NCBI GenBank assembly: GCA_015490675.1
Contig: WFXI01000003.1
Coordinates: forward strand, 1-25,116
Direction: 5' to 3'
From: Hydrogenothermaceae bacterium
GTDB taxonomy: Bacteria > Aquificota > Aquificia > Aquificales > Hydrogenothermaceae
Length of the DNA: 25,116 bases
The notes below the pieces were generated by a model. It saw nothing but the letters and a program-made list of their open reading frames with translations. It ran no database searches and had not been told where the DNA came from. Shown piece by piece: positions 1 through 9,200 of the stretch (position 1 is its first letter; every line of letters starts with the position of its first letter). Both the position numbers and the translations under genes were made by a program.

Positions 1-104
1 ATATATGAGCTTACATCAACTTCATGGGGTAAAACTTCGGACTTTTGTGGTAGTAGAAGAACATCATCAAACGTTAGAGCTTCTTCTATAAACTCATTTA
101 GCAT
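1..104 (-). CDS. guaB: IMP dehydrogenase, N-terminal fragment (runs off the left edge)
   Basis: Reading the minus strand from the ATG at 104-102 gives 34 codons that start MLNEFIEEALTFDDVLLLPQ and continue KSEVLPHEVDVSSY. The block ALTFDDVLLLP-S-VLP is the hallmark start of bacterial IMP dehydrogenase, which oxidises IMP to XMP in the committed step of GMP synthesis in the cytosol. A GGAGG ribosome site lies at 120-116, 11 nt before the ATG. The catalytic loop and CBS domains lie outside the window. The gene is divergent from lepB and has its own promoter (144-171). Identification rests on about 30 residues, but these are highly characteristic. Confidence 0.9.
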   Translation of the reverse strand, partial: MLNEFIEEALTFDDVLLLPQKSEVLPHEVDVSSY

Positions 105-143
105 AAAGGTTTAAACCTCCGGAATGTGTGTAAATTAAACTAT

Positions 144-171
144 ATTATAGTCCATGCCTTTAATAATTCAA
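144..171 (-). promoter_or_regulatory. Putative sigma-70-type promoter of guaB
   Basis: On the minus strand, TTGAAT (171-166) is followed after 16 nt by a perfect TATAAT (149-144), about 40 nt before the guaB ATG at 104. A 12-bp palindrome, AGGTTTAAACCT (107-118), overlaps the guaB ribosome site; it may be chance. Spacing and hexamers fit a housekeeping promoter; no transcript data. Confidence 0.55.
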
Positions 172-231
172 AGAAAAGCTAAATCTATCGTGTATAATTT
201 TTTTGTTTATTTTTGTGAAAGCGGGGGTTAT

Positions 232-957
232 ATGGAAGAGGAAAATAAAGAGGTAAAAAAGAAGAAAAAGAAAGGATTTAAAGGCTTATTAGAAACAATC
301 ATTTTTATATTTATTGTTGTTTCTCTCATAAGGGTTTTTCTGGTTCAGGCTTTTAATATACCGTCCGGTTCAATGAAACCTACGCTTTTGGTTGGGGATT
401 TTATCCTTGTCAATAAATTAGTTTACGGAAGTTGGGATTTTGGAATTCCATTTACAGGAATTACGTTCTACCATCATAACAACCGCATAGCAAAACCGGA
501 CAGAGGAGATATTATCGTTTTCAAATATCCTGAAAATCCCAAGATTGATTTTATAAAGAGAATAATAGCTCTCCCCGGAGATGTGGTAGAGGTAAGAAAT
601 GATATTATTTATATAAATGGAAAACCATTGAAAAGAGAACATATAGGGGAATTTGAAGAGTATGGAACAAAAATCGCAAAGATGTACAGAGAAACAACTG
701 TAAGGAGCAATGGAAAACCATACAGCTATACTGTGATGGAAATAGATGATGGAGAAGGAAAGGATTTTGGACCTGTAACTGTTCCTGATGGGCATTACTT
801 TGTTATGGGGGATAATAGAGATAACAGTAGAGACAGTAGGTTCTGGGGATTTGTCCCTGAGGACTATATAATAGGTCAGGCCTTTGTTATATACTTCTCA
901 ATAGACTTGAAGAAACCTTCTATTAGGATTATGAGGATTGGGAAGATTATAAGGTAG
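232..957 (+). CDS. lepB: Signal peptidase I
   Basis: Membrane serine protease that removes signal peptides from exported preproteins on the outer face of the cytoplasmic membrane. I place the start at ATG 232 (241 aa), preceded by a G-rich stretch at 222-227; an upstream in-frame ATG at 154 would add 26 residues unlike the family. Order: a strongly basic N-tail (six consecutive lysines at residues 9-14), one transmembrane helix (about 20-41), catalytic Ser47 in PSGSMKPTL, general-base Lys109 in FIKRIIALPGD, and the conserved C-terminal GDNRDNSRDSRFWGFVP. All family boxes are present, so the enzyme should be active. It is divergent from guaB. Its stop lies 2 nt before the first codon of a decayed gene, marking the left boundary of the accessory island. 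Confidence 0.95.
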   Translation: MEEENKEVKKKKKKGFKGLLETIIFIFIVVSLIRVFLVQAFNIPSGSMKPTLLVGDFILVNKLVYGSWDFGIPFTGITFYHHNNRIAKPDRGDIIVFKYPENPKIDFIKRIIALPGDVVEVRNDIIYINGKPLKREHIGEFEEYGTKIAKMYRETTVRSNGKPYSYTVMEIDDGEGKDFGPVTVPDGHYFVMGDNRDNSRDSRFWGFVPEDYIIGQAFVIYFSIDLKKPSIRIMRIGKIIR

Positions 958-959
958 TT

Positions 960-1424
960 ATGCACTCAGATAGAACATTCTTCACAAATGAAGAAGGACA
1001 GACTCTTGTTGAAAGGTTTAAAGACATTATAGGAAACGATACAAAAGCATTTGATGTTCTGGTTGGGTATTTCAATATATCCGGTTTTCATCTTATAGCT
1101 GACGCCCTTGAAAAGAATGTTTAGAAAGAGAAGTTCTCTAGCTAATTGGTGTTTTAAAAAGCTCAAGACCAACTATGTGGAATGAGGAAGAAAGGGAGTT
1201 TTTTAATCAAGTTGTAGAGATTTTAAGAGATGGTCTTCTTTCTAAATACAGATTGAGGATTATAAAGCAAGAATTAGAAAAGAATATAAATAAAGAAAAA
1301 TTTCAAAGGAGCATTTATAGAACTCAGAAAACTTATTCCTGAATCTTACATAAAAAACTTAAGACACAAAAAAGAAAAGATGTCCTATCCGGCTGAAGTG
1401 ATACTATCGGAAATGTTCGTTTGA
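960..1424 (+). pseudogene. Decayed gene; 5' end resembles the N-terminus of a PLD-domain helicase
   Basis: From ATG 960 an ORF of 54 codons reads MHSDRTFFTNEEGQ, then FDVLVGYFNISGFHLIADAL, and stops at TAG 1122. This matches the opening strand-helix of a PLD-like helicase and resembles the start of the intact helicase at 2079 (ILVGFFYFSGLDAIYEAL). A +1 shift near 1111 gives continuing coding-like sequence (EREVL, a stop, LIGVLKSSRPTMWNEEERE) and a further shift near 1308 gives KGAFIELRKLIPESYIKNL, ending at TGA 1422. With at least two frameshifts and one stop in 465 nt, no product is expected. I do not recognise the second half; it may be the C-terminus of the same gene after an internal deletion, or a different gene. 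This accounts for the gene-free 958-1485 stretch. Confidence 0.6.
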
Positions 1425-1485
1425 AAGTTGTCAGTATAGGTATTACATTTAAAAGTATGTAATACATGGTTATTGGGATAGACAG

Positions 1486-1725
1486 ATGTTTATAACAAAA
1501 ATGACAAAGAAAGGGCAGATAACAATTCCGGCAGAATACAGAAAAAAACTAAAAGCTGAATATTACACAGTTGAGATAAAAGATGATGAGATTGTAATAA
1601 AACCTCTAAAACAGCTTGCAGGAAGTTTAAAGAAATACACCAAAAGAGGAAAAATAGAACAGATAATAGAAGAAGAAAAAAAAGCTTTTAAAGAGGCTCT
1701 AATTGAAAAACATAAAGCTGATTGA
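1486..1725 (+). CDS. AbrB/MazE-fold antitoxin (VapB-like)
   Basis: 79 aa. The N-terminus carries the swapped-hairpin AbrB DNA-binding motif, KMTKKGQITIPAEYRKKL (about residues 5-22), followed by a second strand pair (VEIKDDEIVIKPL). The tail is basic then acidic and helical, the usual toxin-binding region (EEEKKAFKEALIEKHKAD). Antitoxins of this type repress their own promoter and neutralise a PIN ribonuclease. The downstream PIN gene overlaps by 23 nt, the classical cotranscribed arrangement. No strong ribosome site is seen before ATG 1486; ATG 1501 is an alternative that would remove five residues. Confidence 0.8.
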   Translation: MFITKMTKKGQITIPAEYRKKLKAEYYTVEIKDDEIVIKPLKQLAGSLKKYTKRGKIEQIIEEEKKAFKEALIEKHKAD

Positions 1726-1993
1726 TGCAAATGTAATACTGAGATACTTACTTGATGATAGTGAAGAACTCTCAGGAAAAGCTAAAAATCTAATAGATAG
1801 AGCTATAAGTCTTGAGGTAGAGATTTTAGTAAAAGAAATCGTTTTAGCTGAAGTTGTTTATGTTCTTGAAAAGTTTTATAGAGTAGATAGAAAAAAGATA
1901 ACAGATGTGTTAGAAACGTTTATATCTCTTAGGGGAATAAAGACAGAGAATAAAGATAATATCCAAAAAGCATTTAGTATAGTACAGGGTTAA
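1703..1993 (+). pseudogene. Truncated PIN-domain toxin (VapC-like)
   Basis: Start is TTG 1703, inside the antitoxin gene. The 96-residue product begins MKNIKLIDANVILRYLLDD, with the first metal-binding Asp8, and has Glu50 in LAEVVYVLEKFY. VapC family proteins run to about 125-140 residues and need further carboxylates from the segment equivalent to FxDALIAA near the C-terminus. Here the frame ends at FSIVQG just where that segment should start, beside a run of five G (1995-1999). Two of the usual four acidic positions are therefore absent and RNase activity is unlikely. The antitoxin is intact, so the pair may persist as a solo regulator. Other frames after the stop show nothing that convincingly restores the missing part. 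Confidence 0.7.
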
Positions 1994-2015
1994 GGGGGAA
2001 TTTTAGTTTTTATAC

Positions 2016-2043
2016 TTCAACATTGGTCATTTTTGATTATAAT
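2016..2043 (+). promoter_or_regulatory. Possible promoter of the helicase gene
   Basis: TTCAAC (2016-2021), a 16-nt spacer, then a perfect TATAAT (2038-2043), 35 nt before the helicase ATG. The -35 hexamer is a weak match and the region is AT-rich, so chance is a real possibility. Confidence 0.3.
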
Positions 2044-2078
2044 AATTCAAAAACAATAAGATAACGGAATTCAATCAG

Positions 2079-5000
2079 ATGTATATTGTAAAAAACAAAG
2101 GAAATCTTAATCTTGAAAGTAGGTTAAACCAAATAATCCTATTAGCAGATGAGATTAAAATATTAGTAGGTTTTTTTTATTTCTCTGGATTAGATGCTAT
2201 ATATGAAGCCCTGAAAAACAATAATGACCTTACTTTAAAGGTACTTGTAGGTTTAGACGTTGATAAAGGGAATTACTCCCTTTATGAGTATGGAGAGGAT
2301 AGACGATTAAGCATTGATGAAAGGATAGACAAATTTGTAAACTCTATAAAAATTGTTTTTAATTTTAAATATTTTGATACACAAGATTTTTATGAAAAGT
2401 CAAAATTTTTCTTAAAGATGATAGAGGAAAATAGATTAATTATTAGAAAAACCAGAGAGCCAAATCATGCAAAACTATATATACTAAAATTAAAAGATAA
2501 TCAAATAATAAGAAATGAACTTTTTATAACAGGAAGTAGCAACCTGACGAAGTCCGGTTTATCCAAGCAAAATGAATTTAATATAGAAATATCAGACTTT
2601 GGATTGGCAGAAGTAAACAAATACTTTGATGAATTATGGAGAAAGGCAGTTAAGTTAACCGAAGACGAAAAAATAAAACAAAAAATAATAAAAGTTATTC
2701 GAAATGAAACACCGCTAAAGGAGATCACACCCTATCGGGCTTATGTTCTTTCTTTAAAAACCTATATAGATTCTTTCCACACAGAAAAACCTTTAAAACG
2801 ATTAGAGAAACTTTTAGAACGTAAAGGATACAGAAGATTTAGTTATCAGATTGACGCTGTAAATCAGGCTGTATCAATTATTGAAGAAAACAATGGTGTT
2901 ATTATCGCTGATGTTGTCGGGCTTGGAAAATCAATAATAGCCTCTTCAATTGGTTATGTTCTTGGTAAAAAAGGAATAATAATATCTCCACCAGGACTGG
3001 TGGAAAACTGGAAAGGTTATGTTAAAGATTTTGAATTAAATAAATTAGACTGGGAAGTTTATTCTATTGGTAAGTTAGATCAGGTCCTTAAAGCGGTCAA
3101 CGAAGACCCAGATATAGAAGTCATTATTATTGACGAAGCCCACAGATTTAGAAATGAAGATACAAAAAGCTATGACCTGTTGAGCAAAATAGTAAGAGGT
3201 AAACAGGTAATACTGCTAACGGCTACACCTTTTAACAACAGACCATCTGATATTTTTTCTCTGCTTAAACTTTTCCAACCACCAAAAAAATCAACAATAA
3301 CCCTTGAAGAAAATGCTTTAATCAGATTTAAAAGATATGAAAAAGAGTTTAAAAATCTTGTATATATAAAAAAATATTACAAATCAACTGATCCAGCCAA
3401 AAGAAAAAAGGCATTAAGGCTATTTAAAGAGCTTTTTAGCCATAAGAATATAAACATAAAAGAAATAGATAAAAGAATAAAAACCCTTGCAAAAGAGGTA
3501 AAAAGATTTATCCAGCCAGTAGTAATAAGAAGAAACAGACTTGACCTTATGAAAAACCCACTTTATAAAGAAGAAATAAAAAAACTTCCAAAATTAGAAG
3601 ACCCTATAGAAAAACTCTATGAGCTTACAAAAGAACAATCAAAGTTTTATGATAAGGTATTAAATGATTATTTTTCAAAGGATAATGGAAGATTTAAAGG
3701 AGCAATATACGTCCCATATATATATGAAAAAGGAATAACGTCAGAAAAAGCTGATGAAGAAAAAGAAGCATTTGAGTTCTACCAGCAGGAAAACCTGAGA
3801 GATTTTATGAGGAGACTGCTTGTAAGAAGATTTGAAAGTTCCTTTGGTTCATTTAGACAGAGTATTGAAAACTTTTTAAAAATCTATGAGAAAGCAAAAG
3901 AGTTTATAAATAGAACAGGCTACTATGTTTTAGACAGAAAATTTATAGAAGAGAGCTTTAATTTAGATGATGATGAGATACTTGAAGAACTTCAAAAAAG
4001 GACAGAAATACTAAAAAGCTCAACAAATATAGAAAAGGAAAAAAGAAATATTGGAAGGGAATACTATATTTACGATATAAACGCCTTTAAGAAAAAAGAA
4101 GAATTCCTAAAAGATATTGAGTCAGACATAAGGCTTTTTAAAAAAATTTTAAATGAGATAGATAAATTGAATTTGGTTGAAAACGACCCAAAAGCAAAAG
4201 AGCTTATAAACCTGATAAAAGACACTTTATCAAAAGAAAAAAAACCAAAAAGAAAAGTTATCGTTTTTTCAGAATTTAGAGATACAGTTAGGTATTTAAA
4301 GCCAAAGTTAGAACAGGAATTCAATGTCTTAACAGTAGATGGACGTCTATCAAGCTCAAAAATAGAGCAGATAAAAAGAAATTTTGATGCAAGTTACAGG
4401 TATCAAGAAGATGAATATGATGTCTTGTTAACCACAGACAAAATTTCAGAAGGTTTTAATCTTGCAAGGGTTGGAATAATCATTAATTATGATATCCCAT
4501 GGAATCCTGTCAGAGTTATCCAGCGAGTAGGAAGGATAAACAGAATAGGACAGAAAGTGTTTGATAAATTGTACGTTGTTAATTTCTTCCCTACTGAAAA
4601 AGGAGAAAGCTTAACAAAACAAAGGGAAATAGCAGAAAATAAACTGTTTCTTATACATAACAGCATTGGAGAAGACGCAAAAATTTTCTCACCTGATGAA
4701 GAGCCAACACCTTCAGAACTTTATCAGAGATTATCAAAAAATCCAGATGAAACAGAAGAAGAGAGTTTCTTTACAAAAGCTATAAAGGAGTTCCAAAAAA
4801 TAAAGGAAGAAGACCCACAGATTATATCCCAGATAGAAAAACTGCCAAACAGAATAAAAATATCAAAAAAAGGGAATGAAGACGAGCTTATATTACTCAT
4901 CAAAAAAGGAAAAAACCTGTTTATAAACTATAAAAGCTACTTAGAAGACCAGCCTTTAACTGTTTCTTTTGAAGAGATACATGAAAAAATAAAAGCAACT

Positions 5001-5399
5001 CCAGAAGAGAAACCTCTTGAAAAGTCTGAAAAATTCTGGGAGGCTTATGAACAGTTAAAAAATTACGAAAGCAACAAACAACTCAGACCAGCAGCTAACG
5101 ACCCAGAAGTAAAAGCAAGAAATATGCTAAAAAGTTTACTCTTAAAGCCAGAAATTCAGAATAATGAAAAAGTTTATACATTTATAAAAAATCTCATAAA
5201 AGATATTGAGGATTACGGAACTATCCCTGTATATACGCTAAGGGAAATTTCAAATTTAAACCAAAACAAAATTGATGAATGTATTGATTATTTCAATAAA
5301 CTTATGGAAGAACTTGGAGGAGTAGATTTTATTCAAAAATATAAAATAAAAAAATTAGAAAAAGAAGTTTTAATAGCAATAGAAAATATTAGTGAATAA
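2079..5399 (+). CDS. PLD-nuclease-domain SNF2-type helicase, candidate defence effector
   Basis: 1106 aa. Residues about 1-185 form a phospholipase-D-like domain with one HKD-type motif: H130-A-K132, then GSSN at 152-155 in ITGSSNLTKSGL; such single-motif domains usually dimerise to make a nuclease. A superfamily-2 helicase follows: motif I DVVGLGKS with K284, DEAH at 352-355, motif III LLTATPFNN (about 379-387), and the C-terminal lobe with VIVFSEFRDT and QRVGRINRIGQ from Q815. The last 250 residues are Lys/Glu-rich and helical, without a motif I recognise. Proteins of this plan occur with Eco57I-type methyltransferases in restriction-like clusters, and such a gene follows at 6241. The likely role is ATP-driven DNA translocation coupled to cleavage of unmodified DNA; this is inferred. 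It recalls DISARM DrmD in its helicase, but DrmA and DrmB are absent. Confidence 0.85.
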   Translation: MYIVKNKGNLNLESRLNQIILLADEIKILVGFFYFSGLDAIYEALKNNNDLTLKVLVGLDVDKGNYSLYEYGEDRRLSIDERIDKFVNSIKIVFNFKYFDTQDFYEKSKFFLKMIEENRLIIRKTREPNHAKLYILKLKDNQIIRNELFITGSSNLTKSGLSKQNEFNIEISDFGLAEVNKYFDELWRKAVKLTEDEKIKQKIIKVIRNETPLKEITPYRAYVLSLKTYIDSFHTEKPLKRLEKLLERKGYRRFSYQIDAVNQAVSIIEENNGVIIADVVGLGKSIIASSIGYVLGKKGIIISPPGLVENWKGYVKDFELNKLDWEVYSIGKLDQVLKAVNEDPDIEVIIIDEAHRFRNEDTKSYDLLSKIVRGKQVILLTATPFNNRPSDIFSLLKLFQPPKKSTITLEENALIRFKRYEKEFKNLVYIKKYYKSTDPAKRKKALRLFKELFSHKNINIKEIDKRIKTLAKEVKRFIQPVVIRRNRLDLMKNPLYKEEIKKLPKLEDPIEKLYELTKEQSKFYDKVLNDYFSKDNGRFKGAIYVPYIYEKGITSEKADEEKEAFEFYQQENLRDFMRRLLVRRFESSFGSFRQSIENFLKIYEKAKEFINRTGYYVLDRKFIEESFNLDDDEILEELQKRTEILKSSTNIEKEKRNIGREYYIYDINAFKKKEEFLKDIESDIRLFKKILNEIDKLNLVENDPKAKELINLIKDTLSKEKKPKRKVIVFSEFRDTVRYLKPKLEQEFNVLTVDGRLSSSKIEQIKRNFDASYRYQEDEYDVLLTTDKISEGFNLARVGIIINYDIPWNPVRVIQRVGRINRIGQKVFDKLYVVNFFPTEKGESLTKQREIAENKLFLIHNSIGEDAKIFSPDEEPTPSELYQRLSKNPDETEEESFFTKAIKEFQKIKEEDPQIISQIEKLPNRIKISKKGNEDELILLIKKGKNLFINYKSYLEDQPLTVSFEEIHEKIKATPEEKPLEKSEKFWEAYEQLKNYESNKQLRPAANDPEVKARNMLKSLLLKPEIQNNEKVYTFIKNLIKDIEDYGTIPVYTLREISNLNQNKIDECIDYFNKLMEELGGVDFIQKYKIKKLEKEVLIAIENISE

Positions 5400-5490
5400 T
5401 TTAAAGTTTAAGAAAAAAGCTATTGTATGATTTTTATATAATTGAAATATATTTAGTATGAGATAGGAAACCATATTGAGGTAATTTGTT

Positions 5491-5745
5491 ATGAAAATAA
5501 CTATAGACCTTCCAGAAGATGTTATAAAAATACTTAACATACCAAAAGGTGAACTGTCATCTGAATTGAAGATACAGATTGCTATGCACTTTTATGAGAA
5601 GGGGAAACTTTCTTTTGGAAAGGCAAGACAGCTTGCAGGTTTGAGTGTTCAGGAATTTATGGAAAAACTAAAGGAAAATCAAATACCTCTAAAGTATGAT
5701 ATAGAAGATTTCAAAGAAGATTTGGAAACAATAAAAGAGCTATGA
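5491..5745 (+). CDS. UPF0175-family antitoxin
   Basis: 84 aa. MKITIDLPEDV at the N-terminus, then the family core YEKGKLSFGKARQLAGLSVQEFMEKL, a helix-turn-helix-like stretch at about residues 35-60, and an acidic C-terminal tail. UPF0175 proteins are small antitoxin-like partners of DUF3368 PIN-like proteins. The stop overlaps the start of that partner in ATGA (5742-5745), so translation is coupled. The 91 nt between the helicase stop and this start are very AT-rich and contain TATAAT-like words, so the pair may have its own promoter. It sits between helicase and methyltransferase on the same strand. Confidence 0.85.
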   Translation: MKITIDLPEDVIKILNIPKGELSSELKIQIAMHFYEKGKLSFGKARQLAGLSVQEFMEKLKENQIPLKYDIEDFKEDLETIKEL

Positions 5746-6230
5746 AAAAAGTTATATGTAATGCATCTCCCTTAATAGCCTTATCAAGCATTTCACAACT
5801 TGAACTTTTAGAAAAAATTTTCAAAAAGGTAATTATTCCAGAGGCTGTATATAAAGAGGTTGTTGAAGAAGGAAAAGGTAAAACTGGAGCAAAAGAAGTA
5901 GGAAAGTATGTAGGCAAGTGGATAGAATTGAAAAAAGTAAAAAACTCAAATGAAGTAAATATTTTAAGGAGTATTTTAGACTATGGAGAAGCAGAAGTTA
6001 TTATTTTAGGACAGGAAATAAAAGCCGATTTGTTAGTATTAGGTAATAAAGAGCCTCGTCTTTTTGCAAAGCATTTAGGATTTAAAATAATTGGAACTGT
6101 TGGTATTCTAATATTAGCTCATGAAAAAGGATTTTTAGAAAATCCTATTAAAGAAATTTTAAAAATCAAAGAAAAAGGATTTTATATAAGTGATAAATTA
6201 ATAAAAGAAGTAATAAAGCAGTTAAAATAA
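5742..6230 (+). CDS. DUF3368 PIN-like toxin with altered active site
   Basis: 162 aa, full length for the DUF3368 family, normally paired with UPF0175 antitoxins. Recognisable blocks are VICNASPLIALSSI (N-terminal strand), IPEAVYKEV, DYGEAEVIILG, and AKHLGFKIIGTVGILILAHEKG. Family members usually have an acidic pair before Lys in the strand preceding the last block (LLLDERKAR-like); here that segment reads LLVLGNKEPRLFAK, Gly-Asn in place of the acidic residues. The N-terminal position is Asn (CNASPL), which is common in this family. Nuclease activity may be lost, leaving a regulatory or stabilising pair. The methyltransferase ATG follows 10 nt after the stop, so the three genes are probably cotranscribed. 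Confidence 0.8.
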   Translation: MKKVICNASPLIALSSISQLELLEKIFKKVIIPEAVYKEVVEEGKGKTGAKEVGKYVGKWIELKKVKNSNEVNILRSILDYGEAEVIILGQEIKADLLVLGNKEPRLFAKHLGFKIIGTVGILILAHEKGFLENPIKEILKIKEKGFYISDKLIKEVIKQLK

Positions 6231-6240
6231 CGAGGGATTA

Positions 6241-9200
6241 ATGCAAACCAAAGAATTAGTTGAAGAAATTTTCGCAAATCCAGAAAATATAAATGAGATT
6301 TTTATTGAATATTTTGAAGAAAAAAATTACAGTTTTAAACCCAAAGAAGAAATAATTCCAATAGAAAAACATTTAGATAGATTTGAAAAGCCTTTATTAA
6401 TCGGGGAGCTTGAATTAGATGACGGCAACAAACTTGAGTTTTACACAATAAAAATAAAAGAAAATCTAACAGAAAAAAGCAGTAAAAGACAGCAGTATGA
6501 AATAGCTAGAGATTTACTGAAACTAAACAGCACAGACGCAGGAATATTTATATTTTATGATAAGGATGGAAACTTTAGGCTTTCATTTGTTTATGCAGAG
6601 TATAAAGGAACTAAAAGAGAATTCAGCCACTACAAAAGATACACATACTATGTAAGCAAAGACCAGCCAAACAGGACTTTTATTAAACAGCTTGATGAGG
6701 CGGATTTTACCTATATTGAAAAAATTCAAAAAGCCTTCAGCATAAAACAACTAACAAAAGAGTTTTATAACGAAATACAGAACTGGTACGCCTGGGCATT
6801 AAAAGAGCTAAATGAAGGAAAGGCAAGCTTTCCCGGTGGTAAAAACGAAGAAAATCTTATAAGGCTGATAACAAGGATTATTTTTGTATGGTTTTTAAAA
6901 GAAAGAAAACTAATTCCTGAAGAGATTTTTGATGAAGAAAGCTTAAGAAATATAGTTAAAGATTTTAAAACTGGTGATAACTACTACAATGTAATTCTTC
7001 AAAATCTATTTTTTGCGACCCTTAACAGATACCCAAAAGACAGAAAATTCGCAACAGAAGGAAATTTCCCAGAAAATAGAGAGCATTTTGGAGTAAAAAC
7101 TCTTTACAGATATGCCAAAAAACTACTTATACCAAAGGAAGAATTTATAAAATTACTTGAGCCTGTCCCATTTATAAATGGTGGATTATTTGAGTGTTTA
7201 GACAGAGATAAAGATTACATTGATGGTTTTTCAAGAAACGATAAAAAGAGAGCAAAACTTCCAGACCATCTGTTTTATTCAGATGAAATAAATACAGATT
7301 TAACATTTTTCTATGGTAGCAGTAAAAAGACCAAAGTAAAAGGATTAATAAATATTCTAAAAGAATATAACTTTACAGCTGATGAGAGTAGTCCTATTGA
7401 TGTTGAAGTTTCTTTAGACCCAGAACTTTTAGGACATATCTTTGAAAACCTTTTAGCTGCCTACAATCCAGAAACAAGTAAAACAGCAAGGAAAGAAACA
7501 GGTTCTTACTACACACCTAAAGAAATAGTTGAGTTTATGGTTGATGAATCTTTAATTCATTATTTTGTAAATAAAACAGGAATAGAAGAAAATAAATTAA
7601 GAGAGCTCTTATCTTATGATGAAAGACAACTCTTATCAGACGAAGAAAAGCAAAAGGTAATAACAGCTATTGATGAGCTGAAAATAATTGACCCTGCCGT
7701 TGGCTCTGGAGCATTTCCAATGGGAATACTTCATAAGCTTGTCCATATATTACATAAACTTGACCCAGAAAATAAACTGTGGAAAGAAAAACAGATACAA
7801 AGATTAGAAAAATTAAAAAAAGAAGCCTATTTAATACAGGACATTAAAGTAAGGGAGGAGTTATTAAAAGATATAGAAAAACAGAAAGAAGAATTAGAAA
7901 AAGCATTTGAAAACGAACTTGATTATTCCAGAAAACTGTTTTTGATAGAAAATTCCATCTATGGAGTAGACATACAACCTATAGCTATTCAGATAGCAAA
8001 ATTAAGATTTTTCTTGTCCTTGCTAATAGACCAGAAGATAGACAAAAACAGAGAAAACTATGGGATACTACCTCTTCCAAACCTTGAAACTAAATTTGTA
8101 GCAGCCAATACATTAATAGGTTTAGACAAATCAAAGCAAGGCTTATTATTTAAAACTCCAAAGATTCTTCAGTTAGAAGAAGAATATAAGGATTTAATGA
8201 GGAATTATTTTTCTGCAAGCAACAGGGGGCAGAAAAAGAGAATACAGGAAAAAGCTAAAAAAATTAGAGATGAGCTAAAAAATGAATTAAAAAATATTGG
8301 CATGTCTTATGAAACAACGAAAAAAATAGCAAATTTTGATATATTTGACCAGCTTTCATCAGCAGACTGGTTTGACCCGGAATGGATGTTTGGAGTAGAA
8401 GATGGTTTTGATATAGTAATAGGAAATCCACCGTATGGAAACCTATTAAATAAACACAAAAATGGAGAAGTTGATGCAAAAAAATTTATAGAAAAATATT
8501 ACAATTATTCCACATCATCGGATATATCCAGTCCCTTTGTAGAAAAAGGAATATCTATATTAAAAGAAGGAGGAAATTTATTTTATATCATCACATTTGC
8601 TATCACTTTCAATAAAAAATTTTCTGGCAATAGACAACAAATTTTTGAAAATTTTGAAAAAGCGAAAATATATTCTTTTGACAGAGACAGATGTAGAATA
8701 TTTGAGAGTATGACTCAATCAGTTTCCATTCTAATGTGTTTAAACAAAAATAATATAAAAAATTATGGAATTTTCACAAGTAGAATGTTTAGAGAGACTC
8801 CTAATTTATATAGTATAGCTGTAAGTAAGGCAGATAATTATTTATTACCTATAGGTGTAAACTATAATCAACCACATAGATTACCTAAGCTTGGAGAAAA
8901 TATAAACGTAAAAATTTTAGATAAACTTTTAGATAATAAAGAAAAAGTTGAAAGAATAATAAATAAAATTGGAAAAAAACTCTGGATAAGAACAAGTGGT
9001 AATTATTGGTATAATGCTTTCAATAAGAAACCTTATGAAAGTTCTGAAATAAAATCAATATTTGTTGATAATTTATATTATAACTTCCTATTACTATTGA
9101 TGAATTCTTCATTATTTTATTTTTGGCTTAGAATTTATGGAGATGGAAGACATATGAACGAAGATATATTAGAAGAGTTCCCATTGCCCGAAGAAAATTC

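Noticed and set aside
154..231. N-terminal extension of lepB by 26 codons from ATG 154
   Set aside because: The extra residues do not resemble the family and the G-rich site plus lysine-rich start at 232 fit better.
966..1172. 68-aa minus-strand ORF opposite the decayed PLD-helicase fragment
   Set aside because: The plus strand carries the recognisable protein similarity; the minus frame shows no motif.
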